A stretch of 64,000 nt of DNA from Hedera helix (GCA_947179155.2 OX359284.1:9736432-9800431), one strand, 5' to 3'; positions 1-10,478 are shown, counted from the stretch's first letter. A program made the numbers and translations. The notes: generated by a model from the sequence alone, not told the origin.

Positions 1-7
1 ACGAATG

Positions 8-91
<84 letters not shown>

Positions 92-426
92 GTATATCTA
101 ATTCATACATCTCACATTACCACATAACATCATTTAAATACTAATTTATGTACTTCCACAATAATTTAATTGTACAATTTATTATACTTCTACTTGAAAT
201 TTCTTTTATTCCTCATAATTTGTTTTTAACAATTTATTTACTTTTCAATTATTTTAATTCCTCACAATTTATCATGGTCTCCGTACAAAATTAATTTACT
301 AATTAAATCTCATCACATACCTTAAATCATATAAAATAATAGTTAATTTACACAACCTTGATAATTTTATCGATTAAATTCTTATTTAATTTTATTAAAA
401 AAATCCCGAAAATTCGGGTCCTCGCA
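1..426 (-). mobile_element. Family-B LTR, U3 end of the 3' LTR (partial)
   Basis: This is the terminal part of a long LTR read on the minus strand. Its end at 426 reads TGCGAGGACCCGAATTTTC on the minus strand, close to the TGTGAGGA(C/T)CCGAAT start of the other family-B copies in this window (ends at 16020, 20523, 28940 and 46036, starts at 21970 and 33986). A PPT follows directly at 427, which fixes it as the 3' LTR of a minus-strand element. The rest of the LTR lies left of the window. The TG start carries a T-to-C change (TGCGAGG). Confidence 0.8.
12..84. repeat. (TA)n microsatellite
   Basis: Almost pure TA dinucleotide run inside the family-B LTR. Other copies carry a shorter or interrupted TA/CA run at the matching place (for example 15601-15662). 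Confidence 0.95.
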
Positions 427-436
427 TTCTTCCCCC
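427..436 (-). other. Polypurine tract of the host family-B element
   Basis: On the minus strand this reads GGGGGAAGAA and abuts the LTR start at 426. A PPT in this position primes plus-strand DNA synthesis in LTR retrotransposons. Confidence 0.75.
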
Positions 437-444
437 ATTAATAG

Positions 445-462
445 GATTCCGTCCTCGGAATC
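445..462 (-). other. Pre-PPT hairpin, host family-B element
   Basis: Perfect 7-bp arms GATTCCG/CGGAATC around a 4-base loop. The same geometry occurs upstream of the PPT of element A (4257-4274), where the outer pair is A-T instead of G-C. Plant Tekay-like elements commonly carry a related sequence just before the PPT. Confidence 0.7.
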
Positions 463-654
463 ATAATTACCGTAATAATTATACGTATCTCATTTATAGC
501 AAGTTGTTATACCTTTATCCTGATAAATCACAACTATATCCAAAATAATCATATTTTACCTCGTTAATTTCCATAACTCACATGGATAACCCCATAATGG
601 TCATAACTGTCAGAATATTTAAATTCTTAACTTAATTCATAATTTCTTTGTAGT
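463..654. other. Non-coding 3' internal region of the host element
   Basis: AT-rich internal DNA between the PPT and the insertion point of element A. I see no coding remnant. It resumes at 13999 after element A. Confidence 0.5.
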
Positions 655-659
655 ATTAC
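655..659. repeat. TSD of element A (left), ATTAC
   Basis: The five bases before the TGTGACG terminus are ATTAC, repeated exactly at 13994-13998 after the TCATTACA terminus. This is the 5-bp duplication expected of Ty3/gypsy integrase. Confidence 0.95.
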
Positions 660-960
660 TGTGACGACCCCAAATCCGGGTTCTTTAATCTCGGGTTTGG
701 TTCTCACTGTACAATACTAAACAATAATAAAATACATAAATTGTATTCAAATTTCGCGGAATAATACAAAAGGTTCCTTAATCAAAAGGCTACACTTCCC
801 AAGGTCTATTACCTTAATCTTAAACATTACATATCTTAAGGGAAATACAAAAGATTTACAACAGTAATTACATAACAGTAAACTAAACTAGCATGCAACT
901 ACTAAAATTAAACATTCGCTTTCCCCTTGCCTTTATCCGATTTAGAGCTTTCGGGATTGG

Positions 961-962
961 CT
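961..962 (-). promoter_or_regulatory. Putative LTR splice acceptor, element A 3' LTR
   Basis: The minus strand reads TTTATTTCAG followed by CCAATCCCGA. A CTCAT branch-point-like sequence lies about 27 bases upstream inside a hairpin. The right LTR has the same site at 10480-10479. Confidence 0.45.
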
Positions 963-988
963 GAAATAAAGTTATGATATAGGAAGAA

Positions 989-1007
989 TGAGCAACTAAA
1001 TGACTCA
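989..1007 (-). other. Branch-point hairpin, element A 3' LTR
   Basis: On the minus strand TGAGT, nine bases, GCTCA. The last pair is a G-U wobble here and a C-G pair in the other LTR (10507-10525). The 5+9+5 geometry equals that of family C. Confidence 0.5.
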
Positions 1008-1924
1008 GCAAGTTTATAAACAACAATCATACGATATATCATGATGAAGGAAAATAACTTCAAGGTTTCAACAATAAAAATTGTGAAAGATAACAAGAAT
1101 CAATGTTCAATAAAAGAAGGAATTGACTGTTTACTGCTGAGTGGTCCTTAATGACCATGAACTGCTACTAAGGTAAAACAAACATACAATGTCTGACTCC
1201 TTGTTAAAAATAACGGGACACTTGAGGGGATCAGTCATCTCATGTCCTATGTATATGCATCACATTTAGTTTTCTTGCGCGTTGTCGATTTTCCGACAAA
1301 TAAAAATCCCCTTTTACTAGGGTTGTTCTTTCTCAGTCTTACTGTAAGAATCCGCACCACCCAATGGTTTGGATAAGCTTTTATAATATTCAATTCAATG
1401 AATTAACATACATTTGTCTAGCCGAAACAATTGGCTTAGACGTCTTAAACAGTTGCAAAAGCACTATGTGCGAATACAATAACCAATAACGATGTGAAAT
1501 AATTTTCGATAATTAATTCACCTAAGGGTCTGTCAAATATCTACGAGTGTAGATACTTGCTCAACAATAAATGAATTGCTCAATGTAATTAAGGTTGAAT
1601 AATAATTGCAACAATAAATACAAGTTAAGGGGTAGAAAACTTGCAATAGAAATTACAAGCTAAAGTTAGAAAACTTGCCTCGTGCGTCGTTTACTGCTAA
1701 CCAAATTAATCTAACAATCCTTGAACGGACCTAACAATTAAATCAATTTGATCTTAAATTAGTATCATATACTTGTAAGTATAATGATCTTTATAAACCT
1801 TACGAACCACATAATTGATTAATTATAGGTAATTAAACACTTAGGAAATATTATCATTACTTGGTAATATTTCAAACACAAAGAACTTATATTAATTATT
1901 TAATATAGTTCAAAATAAATATAT

Positions 1925-2470
1925 AATATTATTAATCATTTAATAATATTTTATTCAGTATCTAATATTATTAATCATTTAATAATATTTTATTAAGTTT
2001 CTAATATTATTAATCATTTAATAATATTTTATTAAGTAGCTAATATTATTAATCATTTAATAATACTTTATTAAGTATCTAATATTATTAATCATTTAAT
2101 AATATTTTATTAATTATCTAATATTATTAATCATTTAATAATATTTTATTAATTATCTAATATTATTAATCATTTAATAATATTTTATTAAGTATCTAAT
2201 ATTATTAATCATTTAATAATATTTTATTAAGTATCTAATATTATTAATCATTTAATAATATTTTATTAAGTATCTAATATTATTATTTATTTAATAATAT
2301 TCTAGTATATTCTTAATATTATTATTCATTTAATAATATTTTATTGATTATCTAATATTATTAATCATTTAATAATATTTTATTGACCTTATAATATTAT
2401 TATACACTTAATAATATTTTAGTAATTTTCTAATATTATTATTTATTTAATAATATTTTATTACCTTTAT
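1925..2470 (-). repeat. 39-bp AT hairpin tandem array (about 14 units)
   Basis: Each unit contains perfect 11-bp arms AATATTATTAA/TTAATAATATT separated by TCAT. Nine central units are nearly identical and outer units are degenerate. The other LTR has about 18 units (11445-12150), so the array has changed length since insertion, or was unequal at reverse transcription. Confidence 0.9.
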
Positions 2471-2680
2471 TATATTATTATTTCAATAATATAATTTATA
2501 CACTTTTAAATCATTAATTCAATTATATATATATTTAAAAATATATTTATTAAGTCCAAAAATACTAAAATGATTTTTGGAACATTTTTCATTTTCTGAC
2601 CCGAACTTGACCCGACCCGACCCAGCTGAACCGGCCCGACCCGACCCGGTTCGGGTTTTTATTTTTTTCTGGTAACAGTG

Positions 2681-2730
2681 CACTGCGCCGCAGCGCAGTG
2701 ATTAACACTACAGACAGCGCCCAGGCGCTG
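2681..2730 (-). repeat. GC hairpin pair in element A 3' LTR
   Basis: Two adjacent inverted repeats in an AT-rich setting: CACTGCGC/GCGCAGTG with a 4-base loop (2681-2700) and CAGCGCC/GGCGCTG with a 2-base loop (2715-2730). A run of GACCC repeats lies alongside at 2599-2660. It is positionally equivalent to the GC palindrome cassettes of families B and C. Confidence 0.75.
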
Positions 2731-3336
2731 TACTGCAGTAAGGGCCACTTTTTGATTTTTTTGTGACAGTTTTGATACCTTTTGATCAAATATTGATTAA
2801 ATGAAATCTACACATCCAAATAACACCAAATCAGTGTTGATGTGTTTCTAACTTAATGTTTTACAATATTCCATGGTTCGATCGTCTTTTTGAAAACGTT
2901 TTTACACGAAATTTACGGATCGAACCACTTAGGGTTGAAAAACGACATCCTTTTCGGTAAAAGCTATAACTTCTTTGTTATTCATTATTTTTGAAAAGTT
3001 CAAAAATGTTTTATCTTTAAAACTCATAGATCTAGCTTTCTAGCCATAAAAATCCACTTTCCGATTTGTACATTTCAAAATACAACCATAAAACTAGCAT
3101 GCATAGTTAGGGTTTACCGGTAAATCATATTACACATATTTCTTTAACTTCTATGCATTTCTAACCTACCAAATCATGTTATAAACACATAGATCTATGA
3201 ATATACATATATTACATAGTTAAATACCTCTAGATCATCAAAACGAGTTTTGATCGGTTAAAAATAGATTTTAACTGATCAAAAGCTTTCTAGACTACAA
3301 AAATGAAATAAAATGGAGTTTAGAGAACTTTTAAAC

Positions 3337-3398
3337 CTTTGTGATTTGTTGGCTCTCTTTCTCCTTATACCAAAGTAGGTTGTGTAGCTATTGGACAT
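3337..3398 (-). CDS. Putative first exon of the pre-gag gene, 3' LTR copy
   Basis: ATG at 3398 opens 20 codons and ends in phase 2 (AG) at a GT donor (3336-3335), about 135 bases downstream of the TATA box. The peptide is basic and aromatic and matches the family-C exon: M-S-N-S-Y-T-T-Y-F-G then R/K-rich. Splicing in the 5' LTR copy would join the pre-gag ORF in frame. In this 3' copy nothing lies downstream for it to join, but its donor is intact while the 5' LTR copy has GT changed to AT. Confidence 0.5.
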
Positions 3399-3532
3399 TC
3401 ACCAAGGCTTCCTCTAGCTTTTTCTCACACAAACACAAGTGTATCTCTCTTTTAACTCACAAAAGCTCTCTCTCTTTTCTCTAGGATTTTCTAGCAAATG
3501 AACTAACAACCAATACCAAGTGTGGAGCATTC

Positions 3533-3540
3533 TATTTATA
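3533..3540 (-). promoter_or_regulatory. TATA box, element A 3' LTR
   Basis: CTATAAATAG context on the minus strand, followed by an AG-rich leader. Transcription should start about 30 bases downstream, near 3500. The identical box is at 13214-13207. Confidence 0.7.
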
Positions 3541-3796
3541 GCCCACCACTAATCCTTTATTAGCTTGCTAATTCACCCATGTTGGTGAAATTAAAGCTTA
3601 ATTATAATTACTATTCTCTTGAATGACTAGGTGATGGACATGGTGAATGACTAGGGTAGTTCAACCACCACATCTTGGAGTAATTTAGAAGGAACCATGA
3701 AATCAAGCCACCTCCCAAGTGGGGCCCCTTCTTGACCGGCCAAATGGCCTTAAAATGGCCATTTTCCATTTATTTTTATTGCTTAAATGTTCATAT

Positions 3797-3801
3797 ATAC
3801 A

Positions 3802-3847
<46 letters not shown>
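3797..3847. repeat. (TA)n microsatellite in element A 3' LTR
   Basis: Pure dinucleotide run in U3. It is longer in the 5' LTR (13477-13555). Confidence 0.95.
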
Positions 3848-3848
<1 letters not shown>

Positions 3849-4238
3849 ACCAAAGTTTTGACTTGTATTGGACTTTACATTGGGCTTGGGAATAACTTCT
3901 ATTGGGCTCATTCAATTAAATTATTTGGGCTCAATTTAAATTAAACATTGGGCTTGTTTAATTAATTACATGGGCTAGTAATTAAATTAATTACATGTGC
4001 TACTTGGTTAATATCTTTAACCTAGTTTATCAACTTATTTGGATTTAAAATATAATCCAATTAGATTTGCTTTAATTAATTATACACTTTGCTTTAATCC
4101 TTTAAATAAATATAGAAGCACATAAGTACATTTATTTAATTATCTAATGCACAATTAATTAATGCGAAAAGTTTAAATTCATTGCTAAATATTTATTAAG
4201 TATATTTACAATGACTAATGAAATTCGTGGTCATTACA

Positions 4239-4250
4239 TTCTCCCCCCCT
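4239..4250 (-). other. Polypurine tract of element A
   Basis: Minus strand AGGGGGGGAGAA directly before the 3' LTR start at 4238. Confidence 0.9.
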
Positions 4251-4256
4251 TATAAG

Positions 4257-4274
4257 AATTCCGTCCCCGGAATT
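4257..4274 (-). other. Pre-PPT hairpin, element A
   Basis: 7-bp arms AATTCCG/CGGAATT with a 4-base loop, six bases before the PPT. Compare the host element at 445-462. Confidence 0.75.
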
Positions 4275-4342
4275 ACAAATTTAAACTACTCGAACAGATG
4301 CGGATAGTTAGCCCTAATCTTTTCTTCAAGCTCCCACGTAGC

Positions 4343-5817
4343 TTACTCAGCGTTGTGGTTTCTCCAAAGGATTTTGACAGAATGTATAACCTTATTCCGT
4401 AATTTTTGCTCTTTCCTATCTAGTATTTGGACAGGAATTTCTTCGTATGATAAGTCTTTCTCGACTTGTATTGGCTCATAGGATATGACATGTTTGTAGT
4501 CTGGCTTGTATGGTCGCAACACTGATACGTGAAACACATTGTGAATATGCTCCAGTTCAGGAGGTAAGGCTACCTCGTACGCCACTTCACCCACTCTCTT
4601 TAATATCTCGAACAGTCCTATGAACCTGGGACTCAGCTTCCCTTTCTTTCCAAATCTGATCTTCCCCTTCCAGGGAGACACCTTCATGAACACAAAACTC
4701 CCAACTTCGAAGTCTCGCTTCGGTCGATGTAAATCGGCATACTTCTTCTGACGATCCTGAGCTGCTACTAGCCGAGCTCTTATTACCTTAATAATTTCTA
4801 CCGTCTGTTGAACCAATTCCGGTCCCAACAGTCGGCGTTCTCCTACCTCATCCCAACATAGAGGTGTTCTGCACTTTCTTCCATACAATGCTTCGTAAGG
4901 CGGCATGCCTATGCTTGCATGATAACTATTATTGTATGCAAACTCAACTAATGGTAGATGGTTTTCCCAACTGCCTTTGAAATCCATCACACGGGCCTTG
5001 AGATATCTTCCAATGTCTGTATTGTTCTTTCACTTTGCCCATTAGTCTGCGGATGATATGTTGTACTCATTCTCAACTGTGTCCCCAATCTCTCCTGAAG
5101 ACTTCTCCAAAATTTTGACGTGAAGCGCGGATCTCTGTTTGACACAATCGATACCGGCACCCCATGTCTCGAAACTATCTCCTTGATGTACAGTTTAGCC
5201 AACTGGTCCAAACTGAACTTAATCTTGATCGGCAAAAAGTGCGCTGACTTTGTTAGTCGATCTAAAATTACCCAAATTGCATCAAATCCCTTATGTGTTG
5301 TTGGAAGTCCTACCACAAAAGCCATTGTGATATGCTCCCATTTCCACTCAGGAATCTCTAACGGCTGTAATAATCCACTTGGTCTCTGATGTTCGGCCTT
5401 TACCCTTTGACAAGTTAGGCATCGGCTGACACATTCTGCGACCTCCCTTTTAAAATTCGGCCACCAAAAATGCTGACGCAGATCTTGATACATCTTCGTA
5501 CTCCCCGGATGTATCGAGTATCTCGTACTGTGGGCCTCTTGCAAAATCTCTTCTCGTAGTTCGGGCACTAGCGGCACCCAAACACGATTTTCAAACCTTA
5601 GCAATGCCATGCTATCCTCCTTGAATTTGACCTCTTCTCCTTCGGTCATTCTCATCCTTATTCTGACACATTCTTCGTCTTTATCTTGAGCCTCTTTCAC
5701 CCGATCTAACAGGGTTGGGCTCGCTTCTACTTCCATTGACTCATTTGGATTTCTCACCTCCAACTCCATTCGAGCCATTTCTTGAACCAATTGTTCCTGA
5801 TCTATCAAGATGAACAA
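4343..5817 (-). pseudogene. Integrase and chromodomain segment of element A
   Basis: H-x6-H with CLTC zinc finger near 5390-5540. The catalytic core is damaged: the first Asp is Ala (codon at 5322-5320, ITMAF versus ITMDF in C3) and the second is Asn (codon 5139-5137, VSNRD versus VSDRD). The Glu in G-Q-S-E remains. A frameshift near 4995 and a stop at 4343 inside the chromodomain add damage. Activity is not expected. Confidence 0.85.
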
Positions 5818-5820
5818 TTT

Positions 5821-7179
5821 CTACCTGCTCTTTCTACTTAGAGCATCTGCTACTACGTTGGCTTTGCCGGGATGATATAGAATTTCACAATCATAGTCTT
5901 TGATCAATTCTAACCATCTCCGTTGCCTCATATTTAACTCCTTTTGTGTGAAGATATACTTCAGACTCTTATGGTCTGTGAATATCTCACATTTCTCTCC
6001 ATACAAATAATGTCTCCAGATCTTAAAGGCAAACACTACTGCTGCCAGCTCCAAGTCGTGGGTAGGGTATCCATTCTCATAATACTTCAACTGTCTGGAC
6101 GCATACGCAATGACCTTGCCGTTTTGCATAAGCACACAGCCAATTCCCTTGTGCGATGCATCACTGTAGACCGTAAAACCTCCCGTATCGTCCGGTAAAG
6201 TCAATACAGGTGCTTCACTAAGTCTTTTCTTTAGTTCCTGAAAACTCTTCTCACACTTCTCCATCCATACGTATTTCACCGTCTTCCTCGTTAAATTTGT
6301 CAACGGTGTTTCTATCTTTGAAAAATCTTGAATGAATCTCCGATAGTAACCCGCTAACCCCAAGAAACTTCTTACCTCCGTCGGCGTCCTTGGTTGTTCC
6401 CAATTCATCACCGCTTCAACCTTCGCTGGATCTACTGAAACTCCTTCCTTGTCAATAACATGACCTAAAAATTGAACTCTCTCCAACCAGAATTCACACT
6501 TCGAAAATTTAGCATACAACTGCTCCTTCCGTAATATCTCTAACACCAATCTTAGGTGTTCAGCATGTTCCTCCTCCGTTTTGGAATAAACCAAAATATC
6601 GTCGATGAACACGACAACAAATTTATCCAAGTACTGCTTGAATATTCTGTTCATCATGTCCATAAATGCGGCTGGCGCATTCGTCAGTCCAAACGACATC
6701 ACCAGAAACTCATAATGCCCATATCGAGTTCTGAATGCCGTCTTGGGTACATCCTCCTTCCTGACTTTCAACTGATGATAACCAGTCCTCAAGTCAATCT
6801 TTGAAAAGTACTTCGCCCTTTTCAATTGATTAAAAAGATCGTCAATTCGTGGTAACGGGTACTTGTTCTTAATTGTCACCTTATTAAGCTCTCTGTAATC
6901 CATACATAGTCTCATCGATCCATCCTTCTTCTTTACAAACAACACAAGTGCTCCCCATGGAGAAACACTTGGTTGAATGTATTTATTATCCAACAACTCC
7001 TGTAGTTGGATCATTAACTCCTTCATTTCTACCGGAGCCATCCTATATGGTGCCTTTGATATTGGTGCTGTCCCCGGTACCAAATCAATTACAAACTCTA
7101 TCTCCCTATCTGGTGGTAAACCTGGCAGTTCGTTTGGAAACACGTCCATGAATTCCCTAACTACTGCTATTTGTTCCAT
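5821..7179 (-). pseudogene. Reverse transcriptase and RNase H segment of element A
   Basis: An open stretch of 452 codons with C-M-D-Y-R-E-L-N-K, the catalytic F-I-D-D-I-L-V-Y-S box near 6600, and RNase H beginning Y-S-D-A-S-H-K-G. It ends H-P-G-K-A-N-V-V-A-D-A-L-S-R-K, the junction typical of chromoviruses. This part looks intact, so the element lost function elsewhere. Confidence 0.9.
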
Positions 7180-7938
7180 CTAGGGATTCACCATCTGTGT
7201 GTCCACTATGTGAGCTAAATACCCTACACAATCCTTCTTCAACAGTTTCTTGGCCTGCATCATCGTCAGACATGCAGAGTGTCTAGACGACTTGCTGCCA
7301 TAAAATACGACCTTAGACCTGTTCGGTGTCTTAAGGTGTATACACTTCTTCTGACAATCAATTATAGCTCCGTGGTTAAACAACCAATCCATTCCAAGTA
7401 TAACGTCAAACTCCCCCAAACGTATCGGAATTAAACTTACACTCAATTTCTGACCCCTGATTTCAGCACAACAGTTCCTATGTACATACTCTACAGGAAT
7501 CACTTCTTTATTAGCAACTTATATGTTCATTGGGTTCTCTAGTTTTTCTCTAGGCGATTCTAACCGTCTAGCGAATTCATCAAACACAAATGAACAGGTA
7601 GCACCCGAATCAAATAATACGTAAGCATTTATATCATTGATCGGAATAATACCTGACACCACGTCTTTTGATTCAATGGCATCCTGCACCGTCATGTTGA
7701 AAGTCCGTGCCGTGGGTTTGTTCTGTGGCACTGGGCCTCCAATGGTCAGTTTGTTGTTGTTGTTGTTTTTGTTGTTGTTGTTGCTTCCCCTAAAGCCCAA
7801 ACTCCCTCCGGTGTTCTTCTTTTTTTGGACAATCCTTAAACTGATGGTCCATGGCCTCGCAGGCAAAACAACCCTTCCTCTTCGGTGTGGGACAAATGGG
7901 AGCGATGTGCCCCTCTTGCCCACAGTTATAGCAGACAT
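7180..7938 (-). pseudogene. Aspartic protease segment of element A
   Basis: Contains an Asn-rich linker, a conserved F-N-M-T-V-Q-D-A stretch, and the protease signature L-F-D-S-G-A-T near 7605, followed by a G-M-D-W-L motif. The catalytic Asp is present. A stop at 7519 interrupts it, and another at 7180 separates it from RT. All pieces from 7938 to 4987 are in one frame. Confidence 0.85.
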
Positions 7939-8827
7939 TCCTTCCTTTCATGCACTCCCCAGTGTGGTTCTTTCCGCACTGACTGCATTTACTGGCTTTC
8001 TTGGATTCACTTCCCTGGGGTGTCCCCGAACTGCTGTTGTTATTCCACTTGCGTTTGTTCGAGTTGCTGCCCCCGCTGCTACCCTCTCGGTTTCCCCCAT
8101 CGTTTCTCTTCTTGTTCCGTTCTTGGTTGTGCTTATTCAAAGCTTCATTCCCACCTTCAGCTATGATAGCTTTCTCCAGTAATGTTGCAAAGTTTGTGAT
8201 CTAGAGAACAGCTACTCGACTGTAAACCCACGGTTTCAGCCCTTGCTCAAATCTTCTGGCGCGTCTCGCCTCAGTGTCCACCTGGTGTGAAGCAAATCTT
8301 GTCAATTCATTGAACTTGGCGGCGTATTTTGATACGGACAAGTTCCCCTGCTTAAGCTCTAGGAATTTAATTTCCATCCTAGCCTTTGTACTCTCTGGAA
8401 AGTAGTTTTCCAAGAATACCTCTTTGAATCGTGCCCACGCGATCGTTCCCTCCCCTGCTCTACTCTTATTGGCCTTCCACCAGTGGTTGGCCTCTCCTTT
8501 CATCATGAAGGTAGCAAATGAGGTCATTTGCTCCTCCCTAACTCGTGCAACCTCGAAGACTTTTTGCATCTCCTCTATCCAGGTCTGTGCTTCTATAGGA
8601 TCCGTGGTCCCTTTGAACTCGGGTGGTCCTATTAGTTTGAAATCTTTAAAACTTGCTAGTGGAGCGGCAGGGTTTGTTGCTCTAGTAGCCTCTGCGTTGC
8701 GTCCGCGGAATGCTCCCATTAGCATTTCCACGAACTCTTGGACAGGGTTTGGTGGTACCCCTCCGGCATTCACTGACTCCTCGGGTGGTGGTGGGGGTAG
8801 TCGTTGATTTCTTCTCTGTGGCGGCAT
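7790..8827 (-). pseudogene. gag: Gag segment of element A
   Basis: Begins M-P-P-Q-R-R-N-Q with a proline-rich stretch, then the retrotransposon capsid core with G-P-P-E-F, A-Q-T-W-I-E-E-M and E-A-N-H-W-W motifs typical of plant chromoviral Gag. Three zinc knuckles follow around 7805-8000: C-x2-C-x3-H-x3-C, C-x2-C-x4-H-x4-C, and a third C-x2-C knuckle. A stop at 8201 separates the capsid core from the knuckles, and the frameshift near 7820 cuts it from protease. Confidence 0.9.
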
Positions 8828-9026
8828 TTTCTGTATAAAGAAAATTTAATTTATTAAAGTTGTTTCAATCGTTTTACTTTCGTTTTGTAGCTGAAGTAAT
8901 TTAAACTAAAGCACAAATAATCATCTCGACACATATAAACATAAACGGAAATGCATTTATATTCATATGCTAAAACACAGTGCATAGCACTTTTACATCA
9001 TAAGCATACTGCTATAAACGCTGCTA

Positions 9027-9128
9027 ATCCCGATGATCAAAACAAAAGACGGGATCTAATATATCCCACAACTTCATGGAGTTGGGATTTATAACATACT
9101 AACCCTCTATCAGAACAAAAGTAGGGTT
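9027..9128 (-). ncRNA. Three tandem stem-loops between pre-gag ORF and gag, element A
   Basis: Perfect stems at 9128-9101 (AACCCT/AGGGTT), 9088-9063 (ATCCC/GGGAT with inner AACT/AGTT) and 9055-9027 (ATCCCG/CGGGAT). The first and third loops share a CTTTTGTTYTGAT core on the minus strand. Family C has three counterparts with different stems but the same TTTTGTT loop core. A cis-acting RNA element (packaging or translation) is possible. Confidence 0.55.
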
Positions 9129-9187
9129 TCTACTGCATCTATGTACATACATCCTAACGAAAGAAAATACCACTAACGGCGCATCCC

Positions 9188-9934
9188 TCAACGAACCGCA
9201 TCGTCGTACTCCTCATCTCCAATGGCCCTGACCACGCCCCTACTAATGGTGTGCAAGGTCTGGCCCTCCTCAGCAGGGTAATAGTGCACCCTACTTTGGA
9301 ATCTACCAAATGATGAGCGATAAACGTAACTGAGCCTATCTATCCTCACCCTCTTCTCCCTGACCTCATCCTCCAGCTCCATCATCTGTCCGTGAGCTGC
9401 ATCACGCTGGATCTCCATATCTAGTCTATCCTGAACTGCCTGCTGCATCTGGCCCCTCATGGCCTCCCTCTCTGCCTGTGTCTGCTGAATCTTCAGCTCA
9501 GCTGCTGCTAACTTGGCCACCATCTCGGCCATCCTCGTCTTCAGCTCTATGTTCTCGCCAGAGAACATATAAGCTGTATCCCTGTACTGCTCCTCTGTCA
9601 GCTGGTGGATCTGGTTCTGCTCCTCAAGGTGCTGAACCCTCTCCTCTAGCTCGTCGTTAGCCGTAGTGAGAGTATCGATGATGTCACTGGCAACGGTGCC
9701 CATGCCATCAGCATACTCTGCTGGCTCCTCATCCTCCTCATCCTCGGTATCATCCTCCTCCTCGCTGTACTGTCGCATAACTCCGCCCCAGACAGCGTCC
9801 TCTCTATCTCCCTCCTCGGGATCCGACTCTGGCTCCTCGACAGGTGCAGCCACTCGTGGCTGTATGGTATCCATGTGGATATCAGTATAAATCACCTCCT
9901 TTACAGCAGTGCTCGACTGGCCTATCTCCGTCAT
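9188..9934 (-). CDS. Pre-gag protein of element A (exon 2 of a predicted two-exon gene)
   Basis: Intact 248-codon ORF between PBS and gag. The ATG at 9934 is one base after an acceptor-like TATTGTAG (9937-9936), and it matches the ATG used by C2 and C3. The N-terminal third is acidic (E/D runs with S-E-E-E). Residues about 80-210 are Gln/Glu/Leu-rich and predicted coiled coil. The C-terminus is acidic in A but arginine-rich in family C. A core of 70 residues shares 59 with C3 by direct count. I recognise no domain. Ogre/Tat elements have an unrelated ORF1 before gag. If spliced from the LTR exon at 13072-13011, the product would gain about 21 N-terminal residues. Confidence 0.75.
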   Translation of the reverse strand: MTEIGQSSTAVKEVIYTDIHMDTIQPRVAAPVEEPESDPEEGDREDAVWGGVMRQYSEEEDDTEDEEDEEPAEYADGMGTVASDIIDTLTTANDELEERVQHLEEQNQIHQLTEEQYRDTAYMFSGENIELKTRMAEMVAKLAAAELKIQQTQAEREAMRGQMQQAVQDRLDMEIQRDAAHGQMMELEDEVREKRVRIDRLSYVYRSSFGRFQSRVHYYPAEEGQTLHTISRGVVRAIGDEEYDDAVR

Positions 9935-9997
9935 CCTACAATAACGCAAATAACACATGTTAGTACAGCAATAAAATATATTCATTGATGAAATGAA

Positions 9998-10086
9998 ATG
10001 ATATTTTATCATGTACATCTCGGCTCGATAGATTTTCTCAATCCATCTCCAAAAATACTTAACATGATGAATCTCCCCGATTCATC
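9998..10086 (-). ncRNA. Three leader stem-loops after the PBS, element A
   Basis: On the coding strand: SL1 10086-10066 (GATGAATC/GATTCATC, 5-base loop), SL2 10047-10027 (GATGGATT/AATCTATC with one G-U pair), SL3 10012-9998 (ATGATA/TATCAT). SL1 and SL2 recur in C2 and C3 with compensatory changes. They lie between PBS and the pre-gag acceptor, where retroelement packaging or dimerisation signals are usual. Confidence 0.6.
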
Positions 10087-10162
10087 TCCTAACGCACTCG
10101 ATAAGAGTTTAGTACAAAGGTTATAACCTAGGTTTCGCAAATCCTAGCGTTTCTAACCTACA

Positions 10163-10174
10163 GCTCTGATACCA
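10163..10174 (-). other. Primer binding site of element A (initiator tRNA-Met)
   Basis: TGGTATCAGAGC on the minus strand, three bases inside the 5' LTR end. Confidence 0.95.
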
Positions 10175-10478
10175 ACCTGTGACGACCCCAAATCCGGGTT
10201 CTTTAACCTCGGGTTTGGTTCTCACTGTACAATACTAAACAATAATGAAATACATAAATTGTATTCAAACTTCGCGGAATAATACAAAAGGTTCCTTAAT
10301 CAAAAGGCTACATTTCCCAAGGTCTATTACCTTAATCTTAAACATTACATATCTTAAGGGAAATACAAAAGATTTACAACAGTAATTACATAACAGTAAA
10401 CTAAACTAGCATGCAACTACTAAAATTAAACATTCGTTTTCCCCTTGCCTTTATCCGATTTAGAGCTTTCGGGATTGG

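Larger units (their letters stand above)
660..4238 (-). mobile_element. Element A 3' LTR
   Basis: Runs from TGTGACGACC to GTCATTACA on the plus strand. On the coding strand it starts TGTAATGACC and ends GGTCGTCACA. In coding order it holds a TA microsatellite, a TATA box (3540-3533), a short ORF exon (3398-3337) ending at a GT donor, GC hairpins (2730-2681), an AT hairpin tandem array (2470-1925), a branch-point hairpin (1007-989) and an acceptor AG (962-961). Length is 3579 bp. Confidence 0.95.
4286..8827 (-). pseudogene. gag-pol: Element A gag-pol polyprotein, disrupted
   Basis: ATG at 8827 is preceded at 8832-8831 by an acceptor-like TTTATACAG. Compared with the open C3 copy, reading breaks at in-frame stops 8201, 7519, 7180, 5821 and 4343, and at frameshifts near 7820 (poly-A run, about one extra A) and near 4995 (one base missing). 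The intended stop is TAG at 4288-4286, after a chromodomain. Domains in order: Gag with three CCHC knuckles, aspartic protease, RT, RNase H, HHCC zinc finger, DDE integrase, chromodomain. Four of the five stops replace glutamate codons and one a lysine codon, all by transversion. Confidence 0.92.

Noticed and set aside
908..1096. Small hydrophobic ORF ending in a KGKGK tail in the A LTR
   Set aside because: Only the part after the splice acceptor is conserved with family C. The upstream hydrophobic part is closed by a stop in C, so I report the tail alone as a finding.
1925..2470. CRISPR-like regular repeat array
   Set aside because: Units are directly contiguous palindromes without unique spacers, inside a plant LTR, and duplicated in the partner LTR.
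3703..3944. ORFs with long Tyr-Ile runs on both strands
   Set aside because: They are translations of the TA microsatellite inside the element A LTR (same at 13377-13670).
7815..7830. Programmed frameshift at the poly-A run between Gag knuckles and protease of A
   Set aside because: The related C3 copy has gag and pol in one continuous frame, so a one-base slippage mutation is simpler.
10163..10174. tRNA gene remnant
   Set aside because: Only the 12-base primer complement is present, at the expected distance from an LTR end, with no tRNA body.
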